From Ceratotherium simum simum (taxonomy: Eukaryota; Chordata; Mammalia; Perissodactyla; Rhinocerotidae), in contig NW_004454195.1 in assembly GCF_000283155.1 (NCBI RefSeq), positions 3,522,221-3,586,220 on the forward strand: 64,000 nt of DNA, read 5' to 3'. Numbering within the stretch: the stretch's first letter is position 1; every line of letters starts with the position of its first letter. Shown piece after piece: positions 11,701 to 22,705 of the stretch. The position numbers were made by a program, and so were the translations under genes. Under the pieces are notes generated by a model. The model was not told where the DNA came from. It saw nothing but the letters and a program-made list of their open reading frames with translations, and searched no databases.

Positions 11701-12420
11701 TTTCTTCAATTGAGAACATCTCCCTTAAAATGGAGGGGATTTTACAGGTCTGCTCTTGTACACAATCATTCTTCTACACAATGATATATATTCTAGGCCA
11801 ATTTGCAATGCTCCATTTAAAAGCTTTTTCTTCTTCTTCTTCTGTGCACAATAGGGAAAATAAAAATACACCTCTCTTTGAAGTAGAATGGAGAGTGACT
11901 CCATGTAGTCAAGGGCCATTGTGAAAGAATGTAAAGCAAAAGGTGAAAAACTTGACTAACAAGCATTTGGGGATGAAAATGTGTTTTAGTGGGGATTCCA
12001 TTAACTGATCAAAGAGTGATGTGCACACCCTCACACATTTATCCAGGCTCATACACTAGAAGGTTAAGTTTGTCTTTCCATAAGCTTTATCAAATGGGCT
12101 TAGCCAACATCTTATTGCCCCCAGCACTCCAGTGTCACATCAAAGCAGATTTGTTCAAGGCATCTCTGTAATTCATTACCTGAATTTCCTATCTCATATG
12201 TAGTTCCATTTGCTCACTGGCTGATGTTATTCCTTCTTAAGAGCAGCATTCTGTCTGAAGAAGGAGCAGACTGGCTCGTTCAGGTTCAGATGTAGACAAT
12301 CATTTCCATTGGTGAAACCAGACAAAAATTGTGTTTTTTCTTCAAGGCAACAGAAGCTTGTCTGCAGATTTGCATCTGAGATCTGGGTCTACATATTTTT
12401 AGTGCTTTATTGGGCCTAAA
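8793..12420. other. Unassigned noncoding DNA
   Basis: About 3.6 kb with no family recognised, apart from the GATT-rich run at 9097-9138 and a short TTC run at about 11825-11841. Short open frames here (for example 10879-11136 on the minus strand and 11613-11924 on the plus strand) show no domain and are not supported. Confidence 0.45.
9097..9138. repeat. Imperfect (GATT)n microsatellite
   Basis: GATTGATTGATGATTGATTG and a diverged continuation to TTGATTGAC. Confidence 0.85.
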
Positions 12421-12421
12421 A

Positions 12422-12460
12422 ATCGAGTCAACACCCAAGCCTGGGTCTACTTGACTCGAT
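12422..12460. other. Compound inverted repeat (potential hairpin)
   Basis: Outer arms ATCGAGTCAA (12422-12431) and TTGACTCGAT (12451-12460) are perfect complements over 10 bp. Inside them ACCCA (12433-12437) and TGGGT (12442-12446) pair around AGCC. The asymmetry is one unpaired base on the left and four on the right. No known small-RNA family is recognised. Confidence 0.75.
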
Positions 12461-12526
12461 GTTCACAACTAGCAAAGAACAATTTATTATTGAGTAACAT
12501 TGCTGGTATGTTAGACACCCTGATAA

Positions 12527-12625
12527 TACTTAATTAATTACTGAGCTCCTACCATCTGCCATTTACTGTACTAGGCACTGCAGATATAGTGACAAACAGA
12601 ATAGACATAGTGCCTGCCCTCATGA
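12527..12625 (-). mobile_element. L2 LINE 3' end
   Basis: The plus strand reads 'ACTGAGCTCCTACCATCTGC', 'ACTGTACTAGGCACTGCAG', 'GTGACAAACAGAATAGAC' and 'TGCCTGCCCTCATGATG', in the order of the reverse complement of the L2 3' UTR. A continuation to about 12840 is possible but not recognisable. Confidence 0.75.
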
Positions 12626-13834
12626 TGTGTTCTGGGTGGTAAGACAGGCATCTGTTTGTTCTCTAGTCTCCCCACTTAGACATATTGGCAGTCACTCAAG
12701 TTCCTTCCAATTTCAATCAGACGTATCTATACTGCACCATATTCAAGGTCGGGATGGGAGCAGCATGAAGGAAACAGAGGGAGAGATGAATAGGCCTAAC
12801 GCTATTTCTGGTAGTCCCCCTATTTTCATAGCCGTTTCTACTCAATGACACCATTCTCTTATAAATCCTGACTGAGCTAAAATCAACAGTATCACAACCT
12901 TTCTACTGCCCAGGTGTCAGTGTCAGCAAAATAGAAGTAACCAAAGCTGCTCAGCCCCCATCAGATCAGCCTGTGTGCCCCACGCTCTGTTTGGGGGACA
13001 CCATGAGGAGAGCACAAAGGGTATTTTTCATCACATAACTCGGTGTGCTGAGATACACTTGATTACTCCAGCAATGTTTATCTTTGAACAGAGTTAGGTT
13101 GATTTAGGATGCAGGTTTCTTTCTTCTCTCCTTTGATCAGCTGGAAAAAGTGGATGTTGGTGAGGCTAATAAGCTAGGTAAATTCTGTAATAACACAGAG
13201 TCAGAAAGTCAGTGTGTAAACATGATTATACATCCCATGCTTTGGCTCCAAAAAGAATTTTTAAATTTGTTTCTGTTGCTGTGCCTTTACACATGGGATC
13301 TTTGAGGGTCTTGTTTTAGAAGCGTAATGAATCAAAAATTTTTCAGTGCTCCACTGTAGCAGAGCCCTCATATGGTGAGCATTATCTAGAGACCCAGATC
13401 TTTTCAGTGTGAATTTCAATAGGTGAAATAGAAAATGATCAGTGAGCAATGAGGACTATTAAAATGGAAACATCATTTAAGACGAAGGCTTCAACATCTG
13501 TTTCCCTTTCTAATTACAAATGCAACACTCCCTCCTGGCACCCAGTCTCACCATCACCACCATAAATCACAATCATAAAAAAGTTACAAAATGAAGTGAT
13601 TTACATGGTTTTATGTGCTTTGTATTCAGAACCACATGCATGCCTCAATTATGTTGCTATCATGTGCCAGATGAAATCAGGTGGGATGGAGGGAGGGAAA
13701 ATAGAGCCCTTAGACTAATCATGCTATTCTTTCTTCTGTAGGTTTTCACTAAAGTCTCATGTAAACAAAAGTGGTCCTGGGAGGAGGAAAAAATCACACA
13801 GCTGAGAAGAAATCAACTTTGGAAAGTTCTTTCA
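12626..13834. other. Unassigned noncoding DNA
   Basis: No recognised repeat or exon. Confidence 0.45.
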
Positions 13835-13990
13835 GTCATTTATCATTAAATATTTATTAAAAACCTGCTACGTGACAGGCCTAGTTCTGGCCTCTGTGAG
13901 ACAAAGGAGTAAACAAAACAGATACTCCTAGAAGTGACAGGCTAATTCTTGAAAGAGACATTAAAAAAATGCTTGCACACATAAATATAG
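13835..13990 (-). mobile_element. L2 LINE 3' end
   Basis: 'AAATATTTATTAAAAACCTG', 'TGACAGGCCTAGTTCTGGC', 'GAGTAAACAAAACAGATACT' and 'GACAGGCTAATTCTTG' follow the reverse of the L2 3' UTR order. Confidence 0.65.
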
Positions 13991-16065
13991 AATTGCTACT
14001 GTGATGTTTCAGTAAAGAAAAACTGCAAGGTTCTATGACAATGAAACTTTCAGCAAAAATCCCAAGAAGATAGCAAAACCCTAAGGAAACAGCAAAAAGA
14101 CCACATGAAGCATTCTGCAGCTGACTTCTAGAAACACAAGCAAAGTCATATTTTTCAGTTTCTGAAATATCAGTAACTAGAAAAAGAAAACAGCTAGGGT
14201 AATTTAAATAGAATATTGAAGCTATAATTTATAGATTTAAATTTCCAAAATTTCAGACTTAAAGAATGAGAACACTCTGTAATGCATATGTCAGCTTTTA
14301 TACAAAGAAGTAATACGTCTAGTGTTGATTAGTATGGAACAGACTGGTACACAGAAATAGAGCCATGGATTGTCCTGAACTTGATGACAAAATAAGAGGA
14401 TATAGACAGGAACCAGAGTAAACACGTCCCTAATCTAGTATAGGGTTACACCAATTTCTTGGAGAGAAGAAAATTACCACTGAAACAATAACATAGGAAT
14501 ATGTATATTTTGTTACATATCATAACACTTCATGTACATTTATAAATGCTTACATATTATGTGTTACATATCATATTATACATATTGCTTAACCTAAGTC
14601 TATAATATATTGTATTGGTAAAAGATAAGCTAAGCTACTGAACAAACAATTCCTGAGTCTTAATGGTTTAAAACTCACTTATGCAACATGTTCCTTTTGG
14701 TTCAGTGGAAACTCGGTTCCATGTTATCCTCAAATAAGAACTCATAATCATGGAGCATTTCTGATTGCTGAAGCATTTCTGATTGCCATTGTAGTAGAAA
14801 GGGCTAATGAAGACTTGTCCACTAGTTCTCAAATGCTTCCGTCTAGATGTTATGTTCATTCAAATTTCATTGGCTAAAGCAAGGCCATTACAATATGGCC
14901 ATTGACTATTCTCTCTTTTGCCCAAAAGTACAGAGGAGTCAGATCTTTTTTTCTACCATGTTAAACACATATACTGTATTTAATATACATATACCATATA
15001 CTATATGAGTATTTCATTCTATCATCTATATCAAAAATGTGCTCATAATTATTGATATCTGCACTAGGTTCATCTGAATCTACAATTAAAATATAGATAT
15101 TTATATCAGGCAAATCTGATAAACAGCCTTTGCTTTCCACCCCTCTTGTATAAATGGTATCTAAACAAGTGAACATAGCTTATTTCTATGTGAAAACACA
15201 AGCCTTTGTGCCCACTTAGTAGAAATGGGAATATTAAAAACATCTCTGCCAGAGTAGAATGTTCCTAAAAACTCCATTCATAACAGCAGCTGAGATATGA
15301 CATATTGTGTGTTTACAAGATGGAGTTAGTAATTGGGAACCTGCAGTTAGTGAAATTTAAAAGAGCAGAATTGGATGAGAGGATAAGCCACACTGATGAA
15401 GTCTAATTAATACGAACTCAATTTGTTCATTAAAAAAAGTTTTTTCTCCTAAAAATAATCAGCATGTTACGCAGAAATTAATCAACAGTCAGTCAGAACA
15501 AATGTTTTCTCAATGTGTTTTACAAGGAATGAAACATTTTAGCCTTCCTTGATAAGAAAATGAAAAGTTAATTTCATAGAAGATGTCTTTCATGTATACA
15601 AAAACATTTTTGCTTATAAATCTATATTTAAAAACTACATATGTTGCTGAATAGCTCCTTTTCTCTCCTCTTCCAAAGCTTACATACATAATCCTTGCCC
15701 TAGGAAATCACTAGTGGTTTCATTTCAACAATAGAGCATAAATATTGAAACAATAGCTAACTAAACATGTGAACTTCAAAGACAGTCTGACCATTCATGC
15801 TTTTTCCAATATTGTAATGTGTTTTCTGTGATTTCAAGATATGAACCTTGAACACATTTTTATTTTTTCTATTCTAGGTCCCTCCAATTTCCGGAGCTGT
15901 TTGTAAAACAACTAGTTTATTACAGCATGGATAAGAAATAATAATATGAAGAGTTCAGTGTTACCTAAATATGATTGAACATTTTTTCATTATATTTCCT
16001 TAACCAGATAAAAGAAGTTATCGCTCTATCTGATTATATGAATCTCAAATCCTGTTCACACACAA
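13991..16065. other. Unassigned noncoding DNA
   Basis: About 2 kb, AT-rich, with repeated TGTTACATATCAT at about 14510-14525 and 14562-14575 and an 18-bp direct duplication at 14754-14789 (AGCATTTCTGATTGCTGA and its near copy). No family or exon recognised. The stretch 15400-15560 is rich in TAATTA/ATTAAT cores, which may be chance. Confidence 0.45.
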
Positions 16066-17700
16066 TTTTTTTTATTGTAGTAAAACACACATAATATAAA
16101 ATTTAGCATTTTACCCATTTAAAAGGGTAAATTCAATGGCATTGGATGTTGTGAAACCACCACCATTATCTAGTTCCAGAATGTTTTTATCATCCCGAAA
16201 GGAAAACCCATATCCATTAAATCCACATGCTCTCCACCCACAGCCCCTGGCAACCACTAATCTGCTTTCTATCTCTATTAATTTTCCTACTCTGTAGATT
16301 TAATATGAATGGACTCATACAGTATGTGGCCTCTTGTGTCTGGCTTCTTTCAGTTACCATAATATTTTCAAGGTTCATCCATGTTGTAGATATATCAGAA
16401 CTCCATTCCCTATTATGGCTGAGTAATATTCCATTGTACGGATATACCACAAGTTGTTTATCCATTCATTGCTCTTGGACATTTAGATTGTTTCCACCTT
16501 TTGGCTATTGTGAATAGTGCTGCTAGTAACATTCATGTACGACATGTCTTGTTTGAACACATGTCTTTAATTCTTTAGGGTATATACCTTTGAGTGGAAT
16601 CACATGGTAATTCTATGTTTAACTTTATGAGGAACTATCAAACTGTTTTCCACAGCAGTTGCACAACTTCTCGTTCCCACCAGCAATATATGAGGACTCC
16701 AATTTCTCCACATGATCACCCATACTTGTTATTTTCCTTTTTTTTAATTCTAGTCATCCCAGCAGGTGTAAAGTGTTATCTCATGTGGTTTTGATTTGCA
16801 TTTCTCTAATGACTAATGTTGAGCATCTTTTCATGAGCTAGTGTCCATTTGTATGTCTTCTTTAGAGAAGAAATGCCTAAGTTCTCTGCCCATTTTTTTC
16901 CTTGTGTTTGTCTTTTTGTTATTGAATTTGCAGCATTCTTTATGTAGTCCCGATACCAGATGCTTATCAGATATATGATCTGCAAATATTTTCCTCCGCT
17001 TTGTTGTTTGTCTTTTCACTCTCTTAATAGTGTCCCTTGAAGTACAAAATTTTTAATTTTGATTAAGTTCAATTTATCTATTTCTTCGTTTGTTGCTTGT
17101 GCTTTTGATATCACATCTAAGAAACCGTTACCAAATACGAGGTCATGAAGATTTCCCCCTATAGTTTTCTCTAAGAGTTTTATAGTTCTAACTTTTAAGG
17201 TCTTGGATCAATTTTGAGTTAATTTTAGTATATGGTATGAGGTAAGGGTGCAACTTCATTCTTTTGCATGTGGATATCCAGTTGTCCCAGTACCATTTGT
17301 TGAAGAGACTATTCTTTCCCCATTAAACAGTCACAGAAGCCTTATCAAAAATCAATTGACCATAGATGTATGAGCTTACTTCTGGATTCTCAACTCTATT
17401 CCATTGATCTATATGCCCATCCTTATGCCAGTACCACACTTTTTGGATTACTTAGAGCTTTGTAGTAAGTTTTAAAGTCAGGAAGTGTGAGTTTCCCAAC
17501 TCTGTCCAAAATTGTTTAGGCTCTTCAGAGTCCCTTGTAATTCTTTATGAATTTTAGGATCGGTTTTTCTATTTCTGCAGAAAATGTCATTGGGATTTTG
17601 AAAGGGATTGCACCAAATCTATAGATTCCTTGGGGAGTATTGCCATTTTAATAATCTTAAGTCTTCCAATTAATGAACATAAGATGTCTTTTCCATACAC
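16066..17700 (-). mobile_element. 5'-truncated L1 LINE: ORF2 C-terminal part and 3' UTR
   Basis: In the plus strand, a T-run (16066-16073, the reversed poly(A) tail) is followed by the reverse complement of an L1M-type 3' UTR ('GTAGTAAAACACACATAATA') and then of the ORF2 C-terminal coding region. Decayed minus-strand frames still read in the ORF2 register: 16217-16465 contains 'YPYNGILLSH' and 'WMNLENIMVTERSQTQ', and 16831-17019 contains 'FSKEDIQMD'. The element stops near 17700, so endonuclease, reverse transcriptase and ORF1 are missing. Stops and frameshifts throughout make it inactive. An L1ME/L1MD-like age class is likely but unverified. Confidence 0.93.
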
Positions 17701-18989
17701 ATTAATATTTGTGTTACATCAAAGATACCAATTTTCAAAATATTTCAAGGATAGATAATATTCTCCTTTCATGGAACAATGCTAGATATTTTGAATCTTT
17801 TCATTTAATTATCATGTAATATCTTATATGATTATAAATCTTTTTAAAAAGATATAATAAATATGTGGAACATAAAAATTTTACCTAACCCATATAAATG
17901 AATTATTCTTTTTTAGAGAATTAAAATAAATAATTAATATTTGTGATTTAATAAGAGATTAAAGAGAAATGTATTTTGAGAAAGTTCCAAAGCCACAAGT
18001 TTAAGAACACCTGATCACATTTAATCATTACTAATGTGTTAGCATTTTGAAAGTGAATAAATAATTCTCCCTTCTTCTCTTTCCAAATTTTAAAAATAAT
18101 AGTCATTTGGAAATCAAACATATGAAGTTCATAATATTAGTTTAATTAATAATATAACCTGGGTTGGACAGCCTCAAGGGGTTTCCTAATAATCCCTCTA
18201 AATAGAATTTATCCCCCAGAACTTCAAGTGAGTAGACCAGATAAGACTTTGCCCTTCTGCAAGCAGGCAGATGCAAGAGGGAGGGAGAGACTTTGCCCTT
18301 CTCATAGGTGGGCAGATGTAGGAGGGAGAGAGGGAGAGAAACGGAGATAGATAGAGAGAGGTCTGAGCAGACAACCATGCTCAGTCCTTTCTCCAAAATT
18401 CACCTATCAAATCAGCTCTTTTTCCAGACCTGAGGATTTGTTGTCAGGCGACAGAAAGTAATTGTTTATCCCATACTGTTCTCTCCTGAGAATGCTGTGT
18501 GCATTCTCTCTTTTCTGTGGAAAAACGGGGAGTGGGAAATAAGTGCTACCTTCAACTCTCCCAATGCTCACACAGCATGGGAATCAACCACGCTTGCATT
18601 GACAGTTTGTTTTAATCTGATCGGTAAGCTTTGCACAAGCGTGCACTCAATCCATTTATAGTCATTTTTTCTTCTTTCATATAGGAGTATAATTGATTCA
18701 TTTATGGCATAAATCAAACCGCCACAAGTTCAAATTTATATTCTTTATTCAAACTTCCAATTTTGGTCTTAGAAGGATCATATGCTTATCTAGCTCCACT
18801 TCTCTTCACCTTATTGTTCCCATATAAGAAGCATCCTAAACTTTAAAATATGACTCATTGATTTTGAAATATAGGTAAAATACCCAAATGGTGATTACAT
18901 AGGCAATCAGATATCCATTTCTGGTTCTCAGAAGAGAGAACAAGGGTAAGCGTGAAGTTTTGGGAGCCATCAGCTGCCCTGTGGTTATT
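17701..18989. other. Unassigned noncoding DNA
   Basis: AT-rich to about 18150, then a purine-rich stretch holding a 44-bp direct duplication (separate entry). There is a short perfect inverted repeat, GAGAATGC (18488-18495) and GCATTCTC (18501-18508) around TGTGT. The family, if any, is unknown. Confidence 0.4.
18245..18332. repeat. 44-bp direct tandem duplication, diverged
   Basis: Two units both begin GACTTTGCCCTTCT, at 18245 and 18289, and both continue with a 'GGCAGATG...AGGAGGGAG'-like end. The divergence between them is roughly 20%. Purine-rich GGGAGAGA runs follow. Confidence 0.75.
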
Positions 18990-20200
18990 GAGGTCAAGAG
19001 ACTAGAAAAGATGATTGAGTACACTATAAAGAAGAAAGGAGATGGAAAGAAACCAGAGATAGAATCCTGAGGTTCTCTAAAATCTTAGGAGTAAAGCAGA
19101 GAAAGAGGATCTGAAATTCGTGACCGATAAGGAACAGCCAGAGATCTTGGAAACAAATGAGAAAATGGAATTAGGGAAACCACGTTTCAAAAAGGAAGGA
19201 GTGTGAAACACCACAGAGAAATTGTGTCAGATGAGGTTTACAAGTAGCCATTGGATTGAGCATCTAGGAGGATGTTGGTAATCTTAGAGAGTATAGTTTC
19301 AGTGGATTGATGAGAAAATAATGCAGAATATGTTGAGCTGAGGTAAGGAGAATGAGAGAGAAGACAGTGGACTCAATAAAAAATTTTGGAAGCTTGGCTA
19401 AAACAGAAAGAGATACAAAGAGTTCTTCCATGAGGAAGAGGTGTTTTTAGAAATATGGGTGATACTTCACCATGTTTATACATCACAGGAAAGAGGAATG
19501 CAGGATGAGGGGTTAAAGATCTGGAAAGGATGAGGTTAGTTGCTGGAGCAAGGTCTCCAAGGAGGAGGATGGTTATGGGACTCAGTGTGCAGGTGGAAGG
19601 CTCCTTTTGAGAGGATGAGTCACTCTTCTTTGGAGACAAAAGAGGTAAAATCTTGGAAGATACAGACTTAGAGTCTCAAAGTTGAAGGACTTCAGGCTTG
19701 AGGGCCTATTTTTTTTTTAATAAAATAAGATGAAGTACAGTTTTGCTGAGAGAGAGAGGGTAGCCAGGATGAAGGTGAAGACTATCAGAATTGTGCAAGT
19801 TTTCTAGAGACTGTGGACAATTAAAGAGGCAGCTTATCAGGGATAATTAGCAATTCTACTGAGCAATGTTAAAGATGCTGATGATCCTGGAAATAATTTG
19901 GGGGTGTTTAATCTGCATACTTGCAAGACTGATCAAGATCAAGGTCCTGTCAGATTGGTTGCCAAATGAGAAAGGTAATGGCAAGCATTAGAATAGTAGA
20001 TTCCATTTTTCAGTATATCTTCTTCCAAGTGAGACAGGAGGAAGATAAAGGGGAAATTAGGAAAATCACATGTGAGCCAATGGAAATCAGATATATGAAA
20101 TTTCAATGCCATTGAAGACTTGAGTAGAACTCTCTTACGTGATGTGATGAAACAGGTCTGGCAAGAATTCAGTCGATGTATATGCTCTTGGACCATTCCT
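18990..20200. other. Probable ancient interspersed repeat, unassigned
   Basis: The purine-rich style of the sequence ('GAGGATGTTGGTAATCTTAGA' trimmed, 'AGTTTCAGTGGATTGATGAG', 'AAGCTTGGCTAAAACAGA') resembles antisense copies of a long, old mammalian repeat that I have seen but cannot name. There is no coding signal; short frames at 19373-19639 and 19939-20196 are not supported. Treat as a suggestion only. Confidence 0.3.
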
Positions 20201-21304
20201 GTAGACTTTTTCTTTCAGATTTATTCAAATATCCTCAGATAATATTCTTTGGCATTGGCTGCTTGACCTCACACCCTGGATCCAATTTGGTAAGATGCTC
20301 TGCATTATTTGCCCTGATTCTCTGACTTGGATTGCTGGCAGGATGATGCCCCTGTTCCATGCACCACAACCACAGAATCAAGGCATAGCCTCAGGATGAG
20401 GAAGTCAGCACAATCTAGAATTTGGAGTATACATCTGCACACTGTACAAAGTGGCCCATCTTATGCTGAACTCAAGCCCCTGGGAAACCTCCTGCTAGAC
20501 CTACGGGGTTCTTCCCAGGAGGGTGGTCAGAAAACAATAAAAGTAGTAGGAAATGTGAATAACCATTCCGAGTCTGCATGAGTTTCCAAACTTCATTAAT
20601 GTTGTCATCTACATTATATAAACATATACTTTAAGGGGTTAGCACTTTCCTAATATAAATTATGGTGATATGGTGAAGATTTAGATAGCATTTCTTATGT
20701 TGCGTCTCTTCCCTCTCTCTTTATATTCCTGATTTACCTACCTTGAATCAGATTCTCAAATATAGTCAGATACAGCCATGGAAACTCATGTAAATTTTCA
20801 CAGCAACATCATGTGCAGCTTGAATTTAGTTACTTACTTAGGCCTTGTACAAGGAGGTGACACTGACTTTCAGGGATTTCATATATCTTTCTGAACAACT
20901 TCTCCTTCTTAGACACTTTCATAAGGCATCCAAGAGCCCTTGAGTTACAAACCCTCTCTATTAGGACCCACGATTCCGATATACATTCCCACCTTCCACT
21001 TTTTATCTTAAGTGGCAGAATCAGTAAAAGTGAAGGCAGAGTGAGGGGCAGTGATGAAGATCCCAGGGGACCTAGTCTGCAACCCTCAGAACCACATGGA
21101 ACTTTTGTAGTGGGCTCTTCTTCAATAAGATCACATTGGTCTCCTTATGTCAAGAAAAAAGGCAAAGTAAGTTATTTGTTTACATTTTCTGTGGTTTACT
21201 TATTACAGTAAATCTGTTTTACATAATATTGTTGAGGAACAAAATCAAAGAACTATTAACAGACCTACACAAGGAAACAGCCGAAACAGCGGGGAAGTTG
21301 TACA
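20201..21304. other. Unassigned noncoding DNA
   Basis: No recognised family. The 84-codon frame at 20327-20581 (+) has no domain and no Kozak or splice context that argues for a gene. Confidence 0.45.
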
Positions 21305-21540
21305 TTATGGTGCTCAGGGGCATGGCTTTTGAAGTCGGGCAGATCTGGGTTTGAAAACTGACTCCACTAAATAGTCACGGTAGTTAATATCTGTAAGCCT
21401 TACTTTTCACATCTATAAAATGGGGATAAAAATACATTTCTTGAAAAGTTCATATGAAAATTAAAAGACATAATGTATATAAAGTGCACGGTATGGTACA
21501 CGGCCCATAATAAGAATTTAATAAAGGTTAACATTATTAG
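21305..21540 (+). mobile_element. MIR SINE
   Basis: The MIR order is visible: 'CATGGCTTTTGAAGTCGGGC' (tRNA-related head), 'AGATCTGGGTTTGAAAACTG', 'CATCTATAAAATGGGGATAA', 'GAAAATTAAAAGACATAATG', 'AAAGTGCACGGTATGGTACA' and a tail 'AAGAATTTAATAAAGGTTA'. Confidence 0.85.
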
Positions 21541-22620
21541 TTATTCATTGGTAAAGTACCTTTTGAAAACTACATTTTGACCTAATCTAATGGTAAGTAA
21601 CTGCAATCATGGCGCAAAACCATAAAATAAGAAATCTATTCCCCTTATCTAAAATAAGTCCTCATGGCTATAGCATAAGCAATTTTTCCCTTGCTCCTTC
21701 CTCACTGACAATGGAGAATAGTCACCTTCATCTGTTTAATAACACTGTACGTAATAGAAATCACTACTAACTGGCATCTCTACTTACTTTCCCCCAGGCT
21801 AAAAAAAAAAAAATTCCATCTCATTTAACCTTTTCAAATTGGGCTTCTTTTCCAACTCCTTAATAATCTTTGTGGCTCACCTTTGAATGTGCCACCTTTT
21901 CTTTCCTAATTATGAAAGCCCCGAATGGATGCAGTGCTGAGAGCCTGCCTGGCGTTGGCATATTGTGTGAATTACCAAGGTGGAAAGTAAAGATAGGGAA
22001 GAGCTTTGGTTTTATGGCCAGATATTGTGCTGCCTTTAAAAACAGTAACATCTTGCTGAGGCAGCTCTCAGATACTAGCAATTTGACATGAAGATCGCTT
22101 CTATTGCCATGTAAATATCTGGTCATTTCTCTTCTTACTAGTGATTTTTTTTCTACCTTAGTTTTCTTTATCTTATCAAGGCAATGTGTAGAAAATTAGG
22201 GAAAAAATAATAATAATTTACTGTAATGTTCTGGGAATGAAAAGAAGGTCATTGTCACCCAAATTGCGTGGTTAATTGTATCTATTTTCCATTTATTATT
22301 ATCTCTTTTTACAGACTATCTTCTCAGCACATATTCATATAATTTTAGAACTGGAAAAGACACTAACAATAAGGAAAATCAGCATTTTTGTAGTACTGCG
22401 GAGAAAAAGTTTGCATGGTCCGAAAGACTGGAAACTTAGTGTATCTTGTCCACCTCTTAGAAACTCCCAATGTTCATTGGTAATACGAAAGCATGAAAAG
22501 TCCAGCAGTAAATGAAACTGTCCAAATTCACCTGACCAGGTCTTTTTCAAACCTATTTCACGATGGAACCTTTGGGGACCTGTACTTATACCCAATAGAA
22601 ATTGCGTTCCAGAGGAATAT
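21541..22620. other. Unassigned noncoding DNA
   Basis: Contains an A-run at about 21801-21812. Overlapping 70-120 codon frames occur on both strands here, but none has a recognisable domain. Confidence 0.4.
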
Positions 22621-22629
22621 ACTTTGAAA

Positions 22630-22705
22630 ATGTTAATATCACCCAAATTTATCACTATACATGAGGAAACTGAGGCCCAAACGGTTACTTGCCTAGTTCT
22701 CATCC
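22630..22705 (-). mobile_element. MIR-like core fragment
   Basis: 'CATGAGGAAACTGAGGCCCA' followed by 'GGTTACTTGCCTAG' is the antisense core shared by MIR copies. Too short for subfamily assignment. Confidence 0.5.

Noticed and set aside
16217..17019. Functional L1 ORF2
   Set aside because: Only C-terminal pieces remain in separate frames with stops; catalytic domains are absent.
22335..22703. 122-codon minus-strand frame overlapped by two plus-strand frames
   Set aside because: It partly covers a MIR fragment, has no domain, and frames on both strands are open, which argues for chance.
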